From Siphonodentalium dalli (Eukaryota > Mollusca > Scaphopoda > Gadilida > Siphonodentaliidae), in NCBI GenBank assembly GCA_032622095.1, contig CP136064.1:173856310-173920309 (forward strand): DNA of 64,000 bases, written 5' to 3'. The notes under the pieces were generated by a model. It was not told the DNA's origin, made no database searches, and saw only the letters and a program-made list of their open reading frames with translations. Shown piece after piece: positions 1-10,789 of this stretch; the first letter of the stretch is position 1, and every line of letters begins with the position of its first letter. The position numbers and the translations under genes were made by a program.

Positions 1-159
1 CAAATGCTGCCGAATCCAGGGGATGTAGTGACAGCAGGTCCTCGTCTCCGTACAGCACCGTCCATCCAGGAGATGGAGAAAAGGGGCAAGCATCCCGACT
101 ACGTCACCTGGTTTGACGAGGCACAAATTCCGGAGCCTCAGAAAGGAAACTATAAGTCT
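1..159 (+). CDS. possible 3' part of an exon, unidentified protein
   Basis: An open frame from the left edge has coding-like composition, with an acidic/basic stretch that includes EMEKRGKHPDYVTWFDEAQ. It reads directly into a consensus splice donor (GTAAGT at 160-165). The stretch is richer in G+C than the DNA to its right. I do not recognise the family, and no acceptor is visible because the exon would begin at or before the window edge. It could equally be part of an old mobile element. Strand and donor are seen; gene status is a weak inference. Confidence 0.25.
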
Positions 160-610
160 GTAAGTTCTGGCCTAGGAGCCGAAAAAAGGCCAGGATCCAT
201 ACAAATCAAGGCCACACTGGTGGATTAAAGAACACAGGTGAATAAGAGGGATACATGCCCGCCCCAAACCGAGAGGGACGGATGCCGGAAAAGAACTGAC
301 GAATGGAGGACCCCTGGAATGGAAGCAGTGGCAGGTGACACATTGAACTGCGAGGCAGGCAATGTGTCGACAGCACCGGGCCTTGCAAGCTTTACGGACC
401 ACCGATGTTGTGGTAGCTATGGCAAGTGGCCGGCTGGTGCAGCGATGGAAGGAACCCGGATGCACCGGAGGCAGGACCAGCGGTAGCTGCGACTGAACGA
501 CCATCGCTGCCCTTCTCTGCGTAGGCTGAGGAATCCGCAACCCAGAGGGAGGAGGCATGTCCAGTAACCGACTCTAACTCCATGTTGATGGAGGAAGCAG
601 GAGAAGGTGC
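160..610. other. no recognisable gene
   Basis: This relatively G+C-rich stretch has short open frames on both strands, none resembling a known domain. It could be the start of an intron if the exon at the left edge is real, or decayed repeat. Confidence 0.3.
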
Positions 611-618
611 CACATCAG

Positions 619-1073
619 TAGAGGTGCCACGATTATTGAGTTTGATAATCGATCGTCAATAAGAGATTATAATCGTACCTAATAGCAATAACAGTGGAAG
701 TATTCCATAATATGGCCTAGTGGCTGGATGTTGTTTTTTTTTTATGTGAATAATGTGCACCAAAACCACCGGTAATGACTAATGAGCACAATGTTTTACA
801 AGGACCCAAAGAGTAACCATTTCATATCATCAAATGAACTGCCCACTGTTTGCAACAGATATTAGTAGCACTCATGTTGTCGGAATCTCTTTGATGCACG
901 ATCAAAGGTCGTTAACCTGTCGGTTGTAGATTAAACTATAAAACAAACAGGGTATCCAATTATACCCGGCACTTTCCGACGTCCGAAATAAATAACTCAG
1001 ATAAATCGACGCCGAAAATTGTAATTGATTATCGGCTGTATCAACGGTTCATCGATTAATCGTGGCACCCCTA
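619..1073. mobile_element. short hAT-like non-autonomous DNA transposon
   Basis: The ends are inverted copies: TAGAGGTGCCACGATTA at the left and the complement of TAGGGGTGCCACGATTA at the right. The flanks CACATCAG (611-618) and CCCGTCAG (1074-1081) agree at 6 of 8 positions, consistent with an old 8-bp target duplication as made by hAT elements. No coding capacity is seen in about 455 bp. The hAT assignment rests on TSD length and terminal style only. Confidence 0.55.
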
Positions 1074-1081
1074 CCCGTCAG

Positions 1082-2628
1082 AGGGAAAAACATTACGAAT
1101 TTTTAATCATAAAAGCATTGAGTCTTATGTTCAATGTAGAGAGAAGAGGCAAGCCACACATTGGCTAGTTTATCTGGCATCCAGGAGTAAAAATATTGTA
1201 ACATATTCTTTCCAATTCGTTTTGATAGGAATTTTCAGTGACCAAACTCCAAACTGGAGCATAGTGTAGAAGCCAACACCCGGTGCAGGGTTAAAAAATC
1301 CCGACGAGAACCCAAATTACTCGAATGAGCATGAAGCTCCAACAAGAAAAGGCATCGTTTTTTTATGCAATTGCATTGCGAATCTTTTTATTGTCTTCCT
1401 CAAAACTGTAGACTAACATCATGTTACCTGTATCTGTAGATCAGGGTTTACGCCAGGGGGGAATTAATGAGTCCGTATTGGGGAAACATATAACGCGACG
1501 GGACGACCATAGTTCGTCCTGTCGGGCGAAAATTTTGTTATTTGACACTGAAAAGAAGCCATTTCCTTGCACCTGAGTGTCCCACAAAGCAATCCAAAGC
1601 TACGTATATTATGCAAGTCGATCATTTCCGTGGGTGCATTAATTCTGTTGATAGTATCCAAATAGTTAGTCATTTAATTACTTACGTAAGACTTCCGTCT
1701 GATTGAAGACTATAAATGAACGAGCTACGAGTTTAATACAGTGTTTACAAATTTATAACTTACAATAAGATTCCAACAGGTATATATAATGAATCTAAAC
1801 ACTAAAAAGCATCTACGCATTGACAAATAATACCTAGCAAGGAGAATTGAATAAAGTATTTCTTAGAATTTTAAGTAGCGTCAGTGAAAATGAAACTGAC
1901 AGGATATATATTCTGTCAATCGTAAAACTATTTGTGCGCAGTGAAGTCATACTGCAAGGTTTGTCTGCAGGAGATATTTATAGCGGCGAAATACGAATGG
2001 TAGCGAAATCTTTCACCCGAAACGCGTAGCTTGTTCAATAGTCTGTATTAGTCCAACAACTGATGACCGCAGCTATAGAACATAGTTTTAGCCAACGTGT
2101 TATAAACAAGACAGTCAAAGACTGTGGGGTCGCTCACCAGACTGCAAAGACTGATAAGACTGGGACTCTTGAGACCATAACAGTCAGAACTTTTCATAAT
2201 CACTTTAAAAGAAGTGGATCTAAACAGAATATGTGGCTAGAGAGGCTTCATGTTGGTCAGTGAATATCTACCTTTAAATTACCAATGGAACACTACAGAT
2301 CACCCCTATTCATATTGGTGAATATGAGATCCATTCATCTAGTAATATCAATTCACCCTCTGGGGACCTCATTTCCTAAAAATGACCCCATGAACAAATC
2401 TGAACCCCAGTCACCCAACGCCCCTCCATACCAAATACAAGAGATGGACTGTCGTCTGGTACATACCCCCTAGTGGCATACCGCCTGGTGTGGGCATATC
2501 TATAACTTATGACTGCTATACTCAGACAGATAGACCCAAAAATCAGCATTTTCATATAAACGAAGACGAAAAACTATAGCACAAAAAAAACAAAACAAAA
2601 CAGTTGAATATGCCATTAAATGTCCTCA
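1082..2628. other. intergenic, nothing recognised
   Basis: There is no credible coding region or RNA. One short piece near 2352 (TTCACCCTCTGGGGACCTCA) recurs near 39138 inside the inverted repeat at 38741-39200, so part of this stretch is a remnant of that repeat family. Confidence 0.4.
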
Positions 2629-3209
2629 TATTGGTGAACATCCATACCAAATTTCATTGAGATCCCAGCACAACTGTTGAAGTTACGACATGAACAGACA
2701 CCAGACAGACCAAAAAGCCAACAATTCCAGATAAACAAAGATGTACAACTCTAGAACGGAAAATCCGAACAAAGCGATGGAACCCTCTTTTTAATGTTCT
2801 CATAGTAGTGAACATCCATACCAAATTTCATTGAGATCACAGCACAATTGTTGAAGTTACGACATGAACAGACACCAGACAGACCAAAAAGCCAACATTT
2901 CCAGATAAACAAAGATGAATAACTCTAGAATGGAAAATTTGAACAAAACGATGGAACCCTCCATTGAATGCCCTCATAGTTGTGAACATCCATACCAAAT
3001 TTCATTGATATCCCAGCACAACTGTTGAAGTTACGACATGAACAGACACCAGACAGCCCAAAAAGCCAACATTTCCAGATAAACAAAGATGAATAACTCT
3101 AGAATGGAAAATCCGAACAAAACGATGGAACCCTCTATTGAATGCCCTCATAGTAGTGAACATCCATACCAAATTCATTGAGATTCGAGCACTACTGTTC
3201 ATGTTATGA
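2629..3209. repeat. 174-bp tandem repeat array, left part
   Basis: Units begin with a GTGAACATCCATACCAAAT word. The same GAACATCC anchor occurs at 2636, 2810, 2984 and 3158, so the period is exactly 174 bp over three intervals. Each unit carries a GACATGAACAGACACCAGAC segment and an AACTCTAGAA segment. The last unit is interrupted at 3209 by the inverted-repeat element that follows, and the array resumes at 4579. Confidence 0.85.
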
Positions 3210-4578
3210 CTAGTCCAAGTCTTCTCGTACTAAAACTAGCTAAGATTTTGGGATGGAGAGATGCTAGTGTTTAGTCCGAGAACGCGCGCATAGCCTTCTT
3301 ATGACACGAGTTAAGCGTTAATGACCCGCTCAAATAAAACCACAATTATGTGAAATAAAATATCACAATTGCGACAATAAAAGATATTTTCCGCAGAAGA
3401 CATGCTATTTGATCTGAACCCCACATCAGTTGTGAATTGAAAGCGGTAATGTAATGCGAAAAGAGACATTTACCGCAATGTTTACAAATTTTTAAAAGTA
3501 TGCGAACTCAGTTGACCTCGCGAACTGTGTTCGGCATTTTCCGTTGAAAATATTCCGTAGATTTTCGACTGACAACGCAAATTACGATGAATTCTCCATT
3601 GTAATCGTAATTATGTGTGTTAATAAATAAAAAATAAATAGATTAATTAAACATTGAAGATAAAAATGTAATACATTAAATAAATTACGGGGAATTACAA
3701 CCCTCTCAAAGTTTAAAACAGTGTAAACACAACGAACATTAGAATAAATAATATGGTGCTACATTTCCCACATTTGGTGGACTTCAGCGAAATTAAGATA
3801 TATACTAAGCGAACAGAGCAATATACTGCTCTTGTTAAGCACACAAAAAATCAAACAAAATTTGTATAAATTTTTAACCTTAAGTTTGAAAAGTCCCACT
3901 AAAACGGAAAAACTATATTTCGAAACTGTGTGATTCGGTTCTCCGATTATTTTATCAACACAAAAGTCAAAATGCACATGGATGAAAATCACACGCATGG
4001 CAAGTCAGACACAAGAGTTCTAATTTGCTCCAATTTTGACAAGTTGCTTGCGAAAATTGTCAACAAAACTACCTTTCTGATCCTCCATTATGTCATTAAG
4101 TTTTTAGTGCGGGAATTGTTCTCAAAGCACATTGGAAACTGGACTATGCGGCGATCGGTTTTCACCATTTTGTTCGGAAAACCCCGCGCTATATATAGAA
4201 ATGGAAACTAGAATACTCAGAACAAACACCGGACAATGCCGAAGTTCTTCGGAACCTGAGTTCGGCTTTCAGTTAAGTAAACAAACAGAAAAAACAACGA
4301 TGTTTGGGGCAATCAACCGGAATATTCTATGTGTAATTTAACATTAAAGTTAGATTATTATACACCATTCTGACAATAAGATGTCACTCTTTCCGACGTA
4401 TATAGCATCATGTATTGCTTTGTTAGGTAAATCGAGTAAAATACACCACAGATTCCCGCCACAGATCCTGGGCGTAACTCGTGTCATAAGAAGGCTATGC
4501 GCGCGATCTCGGACTAAACACTAGCATCTCTCCATCCCAAAATCTTAGCTAGTTTTAGTACGAGAAGACTTGGACTAG
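3210..4578. mobile_element. inverted-repeat DNA transposon inserted in the 174-bp array
   Basis: About 105 bp at the left end (from CTAGTCCAAGTCTTCTCG) is repeated in inverted orientation at the right end (to CTTGGACTAG), with few mismatches. The flanks are TTATGA at 3204-3209 and again at 4579-4584. The sequence across both flanks reconstitutes an uninterrupted array unit (GTTATGACATGAACAGAC), which proves a clean insertion. The TSD is 6 bp if the element starts CTAGTC, or 4 bp (TATG) if it starts ACTAGT. The interior has only short open frames and no recognisable transposase, so this is a non-autonomous element of undetermined superfamily. Confidence 0.85.
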
Positions 4579-4790
4579 TTATGACATGAACAGACACCAG
4601 ATGGACAAAAAATTCAACATTTCCAGATAAACAAAGATGAATAACTCTAGAATGGAAAATCCGAACAAAACGATGGAACCCTCTATTTAATGTCCTCATA
4701 GTAGTGAACATCCATACCTAATTTCATTGAGATCCGAGCACTATTGTTCAAGTTATGACATGAACAGACATCGGACGGACGTACGGACGG
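4579..4790. repeat. 174-bp tandem repeat array, right part
   Basis: The array interrupted at 3209 continues here, with the unit words GACATGAACAGACACCAGA, AACTCTAGAATGG and GAACATCCATACC. It degrades into a short run of GGACGGACG-type repeats at about 4771-4796. Confidence 0.8.
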
Positions 4791-5284
4791 ACGTACAGAG
4801 GGCTCCACTATATACCCCCAAATCTCCATAGGAGATCGGGCGCATAATAAGTTATGGCCCTGGTTTCTCAACTAATCAACCTGGTGACCTCATTTGAACA
4901 AATCTGAATGGGAGTCACTTAGGGAACATCCACACCAAATATGAACCCATTAGGCCCTATAGTTCTGGAAAAAGAATTTGTTCTAAGAATTACTATGAAC
5001 GATTAGAGTTGTGGCCCTGCTTTTTCAACTAATTGACCTGATGACCTCATTTGAACAAATCTGAATGAGATTCACCTAGGGAACATTGACACCAAATATG
5101 AACCTGTTCCGTCTTATGGTTCTGGAGAAGAAGATGATTGTTGACGGATGGACGGATGGACAGACGGACGGACAGACGAGGAGTGATGACTATAGCTCCA
5201 CCGGAGACTTCGTCTCAGGTGAGCTAAAAATATAATTGAGTTTTTGGCGGGAAATTTGAACATGTGCGTCGTTGATTATTGTGC
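4791..5284. repeat. dispersed repeat with GGACGGAC runs
   Basis: Two diverged copies of a unit of about 157 bp lie in tandem, anchored at GTTATGGCCCTG (4851) and GTTGTGGCCCTG (5008). Both hold CTCATTTGAACAAATCTGAATG. The second ends in a GGATGGACGGACAGACG run (about 5146-5185), then CTCAGGTGAGCTAAAAA. Repeats ending this way are, to my knowledge, common in molluscan genomes. Confidence 0.6.
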
Positions 5285-5292
5285 TTGGGGAC

Positions 5293-6264
5293 CAGTGTTC
5301 GCGCTGTCGGTAGCCAAACTAGCCAATGGCTAATCTTTTTCGAATTTGGCTAATTAAAATTTCATTTGGCTAAACTTTTGGCTAAACTTTTTTTGACCCC
5401 AAATGGAGACTGAAAGCATGAATTTTTGGCAAGTGGGTTTTCAATTCTGTGATGTGAACGATCTAGTCCGAAAACATCGTAAGTGGGAATATATCGCCGA
5501 CTGTACAAAGGGAAACCCGATCGCGGACAGTACAAAGGGAAACCCGTCACTCTGCACGAAACAGCAAAAAATCATTATTTTACATTTAATCCGATAATCC
5601 CCCATTGTCTGTCTGGTCACTCACGGGACTCCTGCACAATGCATGTTTATGATGACATTGTATTTATGACGGTCAATGTTTATGAGCACCAAGTGTAAGA
5701 CAATAGCTTAATCAGCCAAATGTGAATCACGACAGATATTTTGTGGCTATTTGTCGTCAATACCAATACATTCAAAATAATATGCATGCTTTTATGACAG
5801 ATTGTAATTTGATAATGGCGTAACAATATTAAGTTATTAGTTTCCAGATGTCACTTAAATATTTTCCCAAGGATAATTAATATTTAATGATTTAAAAAAA
5901 GATATTGATATAAAACATATTGATATAAAAATATTAATGACATTAAGAAGGACAATCCCGGGTTACCCTCCCCACAAATCACTCTTTCACATAAAGATTC
6001 AATAAATTTTTAATAAATGATATATATACAAATATTTCTAGTTCATCAAAATTAGTTAATTTATTTTGTATTTTACCTGTGTCTGTTAGATTTGACGTTT
6101 TAGTCATTAATTGTGAACCGACCAGAAAACGATGATTTAATTTGGCCATAGTTTTTTTTAATTTGGTTAAAAACATTTGGCTAAAGTTTTTTTCATTTGG
6201 CTAATAAAATTTTCATTTGGCTAAACTTTTGGCTAAAGTTTTTTTCGGTCCAGCGCGAACACTG
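5293..6264. mobile_element. hAT-like non-autonomous element, TTGGCTAA-rich ends
   Basis: The termini are CAGTGTTCGCGCTG at the left and its inverted copy CAGCGCGAACACTG at the right. They are flanked by a perfect 8-bp target duplication TTGGGGAC (5285-5292 and 6265-6272). Both subterminal regions carry several ATTTGGCTAA words in opposite orientation, of the kind hAT transposases bind. No transposase frame remains in 972 bp. Confidence 0.85.
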
Positions 6265-6272
6265 TTGGGGAC

Positions 6273-6957
6273 CCAGGCGGGACAACGAAACTATTATTGA
6301 CCTTACTTTGACTTTATCTCCATATTGGGGGTGGGGTGGGGGTATGTGTTCGTGTTTATCCTCCATGCATTTAATATGGCTCAAATGAATGGTGTTCTCA
6401 TGCACTATGAATTCCCGCTATAAAGACTGATTTGGGACAGGTTCCGTATTATTGTGAAATAAATCACTTTGGGATTTTGTTAAGTAAGCATGGCCATATA
6501 CGCATAATAATCAACACACGTAGAGAATCACATGTATTTTTCAGGAACTTCGCTTACCGGTACATCAAACTCAAAAACAAATGGTAATACAGCAATAAGA
6601 TAAATGATCAAAATTGAGTAGTTTCATCCACGAAAATCCTGTGCATAAAAATATCCCCGACTCAGCAATTGGGTCTTCTTTGATCCAATTATGTAATCGT
6701 ACGATAGCACGGGGTCGTAATCGTAGGATAGCACGGGGTCTTCGAGCGTGAATAGTTTCATCCATGGAATCCAGTGCACAAAAATATTCACACTCAACAG
6801 TCCGGCATTCTTTGATGTTACCGCGACATGTATTACGCTGTATCTAATGTCGCTATTTGACATGCTCTTTCTTATTGTTTTTTCGGGAGATGGACTGTGT
6901 CGATTTCATTTTGTCAATATTAATGAAAATAAGTGTAGATATATAGTCTGTTGACAC
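6273..6957. other. intergenic with a short local duplication
   Basis: A 24-bp unit ending GATAGCACGGGGTC is repeated in tandem at about 6694-6741. The words AGTTTCATCCA...GTGCA...AAAAATAT occur on both sides of it (about 6620 and 6750). No gene is recognised. Confidence 0.5.
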
Positions 6958-6964
6958 AGACAAG

Positions 6965-7548
6965 CAGAGGCGGACTGGCCCATCGGGAGACCGGGAAAAT
7001 TCCGGACGTGGGCCGCCATATGTGTTGTTTAACCAGCCTAATTGGTTGCTCATAATTTTGTCATTAAATGAACTTGTCAGCATCATATAACACCACGTAA
7101 AGACCCCGTTAATCTCGAGATTTTAACTGTAACTCCCAGCTGTAAATCCCAAATAATTTCTCACGCACCCATCCCGGACCCTCCCCCAATTGAAATTTCC
7201 AACACAATAGGAACGCTTCAGTTGAGGCCAGTCTAGATGCTAGGATTAGCGATTTTCTTGTATAGTTTTCAAAATTTTCTCACCCCGGGCTGAACAACCA
7301 TGGACAGCCCGGTGTGTGCATGGTCTCTTGTCCATAGCCGTGTGCATTTGTCTGGAGTTAGACCGCTAGATGTTAGAATTTATGCAATTTTTCAGGTAAA
7401 TTATGGAATTATGCAAAAACATGTATGGTCTGATTCTGATTGAAGGGGGGGGGGGGGGGGGGGGGGGTGCAAACGGAATGTGCCTTTGGCAGATGGGCCG
7501 GTATTATATTCATTTCCCAAGCCGTTTTTTTGGCCCAGTCCGCCTCTG
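6965..7548. mobile_element. CAGAGGCGGACTGG-family element, hAT-like
   Basis: The left end CAGAGGCGGACTGGCC is matched by the inverted right end GGCCCAGTCCGCCTCTG. A 7-bp word AGACAAG occurs just outside each end (6958-6964, 7552-7558), but the spacing is not exact, so the TSD is uncertain. The interior is shared with the copies at 27172-28394, including a poly-G tract (23 G at 7445-7467). It has no coding capacity. The hAT assignment is taken from the 8-bp TSD of the related copy. Confidence 0.75.
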
Positions 7549-8261
7549 CTGAGACAAGACTGAAAAAGTTTTTAATAACGTCATTTATTTGTGTATGAGC
7601 GGGATTTCATGCAACGACCGACGGAAAACCCTGCTGTAGATATTACATGCAAGAACCAATTCTGGTTATAGACGCATTGGTCAAGGTGCTACAAGGGCCG
7701 AGTAACTTGATAACCATGTGGTGAATCCCTAGCCTTCTTTAACGTGCCCACACTGAGGTGTGTACACAGGTCTGCCATTAATGTCCACGCCTGATCGGAC
7801 AGTGTACTGCACCCACAACAACATACCTGAACAAATGTTGTAAAGGGGGAAGTCGACATTTTGCATTCAGATCTTTATTCAGCGATCTCGAATGAGACTC
7901 TTCAACCTGAAAAACTTGGTATCTGACCGAGTTCTGATTTTTGACAGAATAACCTGACCAAGTTGCGATCCCTGTTCAGCTACCGACTTCCGGGCATCCA
8001 TGTAACTGGACTGCTCAAGTTGACATATTAAATTGCTATGAGCACGAGGCGAGGCTAATTGCATTGATCTTTCATGACGACATGGTACATGTTCTTCCTA
8101 GATGTCGGAAGATTAAAGACAATGTCAAACATCTGTCACGGTAATCGGAACCACCAAAGAGTGACTTTGTAAATTATAACTTTCAATTCCTGGAATACTT
8201 TATTTTGAAAGTGATTCTGTATCTGCTACAGGTATATGTATTTGAGCGATGAAGTCGACTC
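7549..8261. repeat. dispersed repeat, inverted copy near 58560-58810
   Basis: The part from about 7740 to 7980 matches, on the opposite strand, the stretch at about 58560-58810. Shared words include GACCGAGTTCTGATTT, ACAGAATA-CCTGACCA and ACAACATACCTGAACAA. No protein domain is recognisable. Confidence 0.6.
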
Positions 8262-8400
8262 CCCAGGAAACCTGGCACTGATTGAGTTAATCAGTGGCCT
8301 TTGTTTAAAAAATCAATTTTATCGCAACGACAGTCGCTGTGACAAAATTTATTTTAAACAAAGGGCACTGATTAACTCAATCAGTGCCAAGTTTCCTGGG
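8262..8400. repeat. 139-bp near-perfect palindrome (hairpin element)
   Basis: CCCAGGAAACCTGGCACTG at the left is mirrored by CAGTGCCAAGTTTCCTGGG at the right. The arms stay complementary through ATTGAGTTAATCAGTG and CTTTGTTTAAA almost to the centre. This is probably a tiny foldback transposon; no target duplication was resolved. Confidence 0.8.
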
Positions 8401-8852
8401 AAAAACGGATAGCTGTGTTCCAGGTTTCCTAGGCCATAATTTACACTAACTAGATATTCAGTTTGACTATTCACTATTGAAAAGAATCGAATTGACAGCA
8501 GGCATTGATATTATAGGCCCTACTCACAAAGTACTTTGAAAGGGGAGCGGGTCGATTCGGTCCAGGGCTCTTTCGGTCTTCGACTTTTCGGTCCAGGGCT
8601 CTTTCGGCCGGGCTCGTTCGGCCCCTATTCAATTCGGGTAATTAGGTAGTGTGGGTGTTAATTGGACGGCATGTTAATTGCCTTTGATTTGGGACCGGTC
8701 TTTTGATGACAATGGAGATTTATGTTTGTACACGTTTTATTCGCAACAATAGTAATGGGTATACACACACATAGTAATTAACACTGCAACAATTTCGAAC
8801 AATAACGTGAATATATGATGAAAGATATGAACATTTATTGATTAAAAACAAG

Positions 8853-9789
8853 TTAAAACAGTAAATATATACAGTTTACATGATAAAAACATCTGGTTTT
8901 ACTAACCCGAAAAGTACCGTCTATGAACCAACGCTTGGATCGTCGAAGCAAGTCAAGCTGGAATGGTGTCGAGTAAATCATGTGTCGGTGAGCGTTCGTG
9001 TTTATATCTGCTACCAGAAATTCTTCTATGTCGAGAAACTCTCTGTTGATGTCAAAGTGAATATCTGTCGGCACTGGAAGTCGTTTTTTACTGCGGTGTC
9101 GGTTGGTGATTCGTTTGGCTGTTGAGTTCTTTGGTTTAAATTGGGCCGTCGATGTGGTCACTTCATCTCTAACGATTTCTTCTACTATGTCTAAGGCAGG
9201 GCGGAACATGTCTCGGTCAGCTACTTCTTTAACTCTTGAGTATATAGTCTTCCTAATCATGAGGGATGGATCGGCTGGGTGGTTATGTTCGTGGTCATTT
9301 CGCATGTACTGTTCCCCTATCGATGTGGCAGCTGCAAGGCATGGATCCTTCCGAGCTCTGACGCTGCAACGCCAACGGATGCGTCCGTTGTTTGATGCCT
9401 TTATCCCATAAGAGTAGCCGTCGGTACACACTAACAGCGGTTGTTGTCTTTTGCTGCCCGTCGGTAAAACCTTGTACGATACAGGGACGTCCAGGACATC
9501 TTCATCTGGCAGTTCCTCGTCGTCGAGTGTGATTTCGTGCTGTTCAGGTCGGTCGTCAAAGTCGCGTCGAGTGATGTTGAAGCTGACAAGTAGATCGTCG
9601 TTGTCGGCTGTCGTTGTCTCGTTGGCTGTCTGTTGAGCGTTGTCGACGGATGTTTCATTCACTGTTTGCTGAAGGATGGTCGGTAGGGTTTCTTCCACAG
9701 TCTGTCGAAGTATCGTTTCTAAGCTGTCGTCAGTGGGTGCTGATGCGAAAGTTGAAGTGTCGTTGACAACATCCATTGGTGTTTCGTGA
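8853..9789 (-). CDS. MULE protein exon 2, FLYWCH finger and truncated transposase
   Basis: The exon begins after a TTTTGTTGCAG acceptor (9790). It has an acidic, Q/T-rich linker, then a FLYWCH-type zinc finger: a W-C segment (IRWRC), a second Cys (DPCLAA) and H-x-H (HEHNH). This is followed by helical sequence and the start of the MULE transposase domain (RWFIDGTF). The frame stops at 8853, a few residues after DGTF, so the rest of the DDE catalytic core is absent. The D of DGTF is probably the first catalytic acid. A GTAAAC at 8879 could be a donor to a lost exon. Intact MULE transposases are several hundred residues longer. Confidence 0.8.
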
Positions 9790-9838
9790 CTGCAACAAAA
9801 GATATTATTTATAATAATGTATATTATAGAAATAAAAA

Positions 9839-9893
9839 CGAGGAACGGATAACAAGGAACGGATAACGAGGAACGGATAACGAGGAGCGAACG
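9839..9893. repeat. short tandem repeat in the MULE intron
   Basis: Three to four copies of a GAGGAACGGATAAC unit lie inside the intron between the PHD and FLYWCH exons (9790-9913). Confidence 0.7.
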
Positions 9894-9913
9894 AAGAAAT
9901 TGCCTATATATAC

Positions 9914-10170
9914 CTCTCTTCTCGCAGAAATGCTGAAGCAATTGTGTCGGGGCATCTGCTGCACACAAAGTTGATTGAAGACAGCCCCTTCATGGCGTCA
10001 AAATAACTTTTCTGTGTAACGCCGGTGTTACACAATCTGTGCTGCCACTGGCCGCATCTGTCGCAGGAAAGGGCGTGTTGACGTGGTCGGACATTCTTTG
10101 TACATTGGACACATGGATACTCGATGTCAGTGCTGGTTGGTAATACTCGTAAACTGTATCGTCGGCTCAT
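9914..10170 (-). CDS. MULE protein exon 1, PHD-type zinc finger
   Basis: The start is the ATG at 10170 (MSRRYSLRV). The cysteine/histidine ladder CVQC, then CDRC, H-x2-C (QHRLC) and CSRC has the C4HC3 spacing of a PHD finger, a fold that commonly reads histone tails. The exon ends at 9914 before a GT donor (9913-9912). Joined to the next exon it reads LREE-SHETPM with the frame kept, which supports the splice. PHD fingers fused to transposases may guide chromatin targeting; that role is inference. Confidence 0.75.
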
Positions 10171-10789
10171 TGTTAATCAAATTGAAGAACTAATGGGATA
10201 TGGTGTTGGGGCATACACACTACCCTTAAATAGATGGAACAATGTTGTGATAGGCATGAACAAGCCTCACTTAAACAAACATGTTGTGATTGCATGAACA
10301 AGTCTCAACTCACCAGCTGAGTGATTCTCAACTCAGATCAATCACCGTTTTATCTTGTCCAAACAAACATGCCAGAAGCCGTTCTGAGTGTAAAAATGTA
10401 GATACATGTACCAATCTATATAGTAACATATATCTACAACTTTATTATCATCTTTCTCACAGACAAATCACAGGTAAGAATATTAAATCAAATCATAAGA
10501 TCAATATATATAATATAAATTAGAGCAATGCTACCGTTTTATACACTTTAATCAAAATATTAAACGCTTTATTATAATAATAAAATAACATACAAAAGAA
10601 AAATATATATAAACATCCAAATATCCTACTGATAAAAACATTTTTAGGTGAGACTGTTCGGCCCAAACCATGGGCCGAACAAGCCCGGCCGAACAAGCCC
10701 GGCCGAAACAGCCCTGGACCGAATCGACCCCGACCCCTTTGAAAGCCATGTCCGGTACTCACTGATTATTAGTGAGACCTAACAAATTT

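Larger units (their letters stand above)
8543..10736 (-). mobile_element. Mutator-like DNA transposon (MULE), truncated
   Basis: The ends are inverted repeats: GGGAGCGGGTCGATTCGG at the left and CCGAATCGACCCCGACCC at the right. Each is followed inward by reiterated TTCGGCCGGGC-type words. A perfect 9-bp target duplication CTTTGAAAG flanks it (8534-8542, 10737-10745), the size typical of Mutator-like elements. Inside, on the minus strand, is a two-exon gene for a PHD finger plus FLYWCH plus the beginning of a MULE transposase. The transposase core is missing, so this copy is an internal deletion derivative that would need a helper. The PHD and FLYWCH parts are well preserved. Confidence 0.85.

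Noticed and set aside
2629-3202. The tandem arrays as a possible CRISPR-like locus
   Set aside because: The repeats are 174-bp units without alternating unique spacers, in a eukaryotic genome.
8880-9636. Plus-strand open frames of 60-100 codons over the MULE gene
   Set aside because: They lie opposite the FLYWCH/transposase exon and have serine- or arginine-rich shadow composition with no domain.
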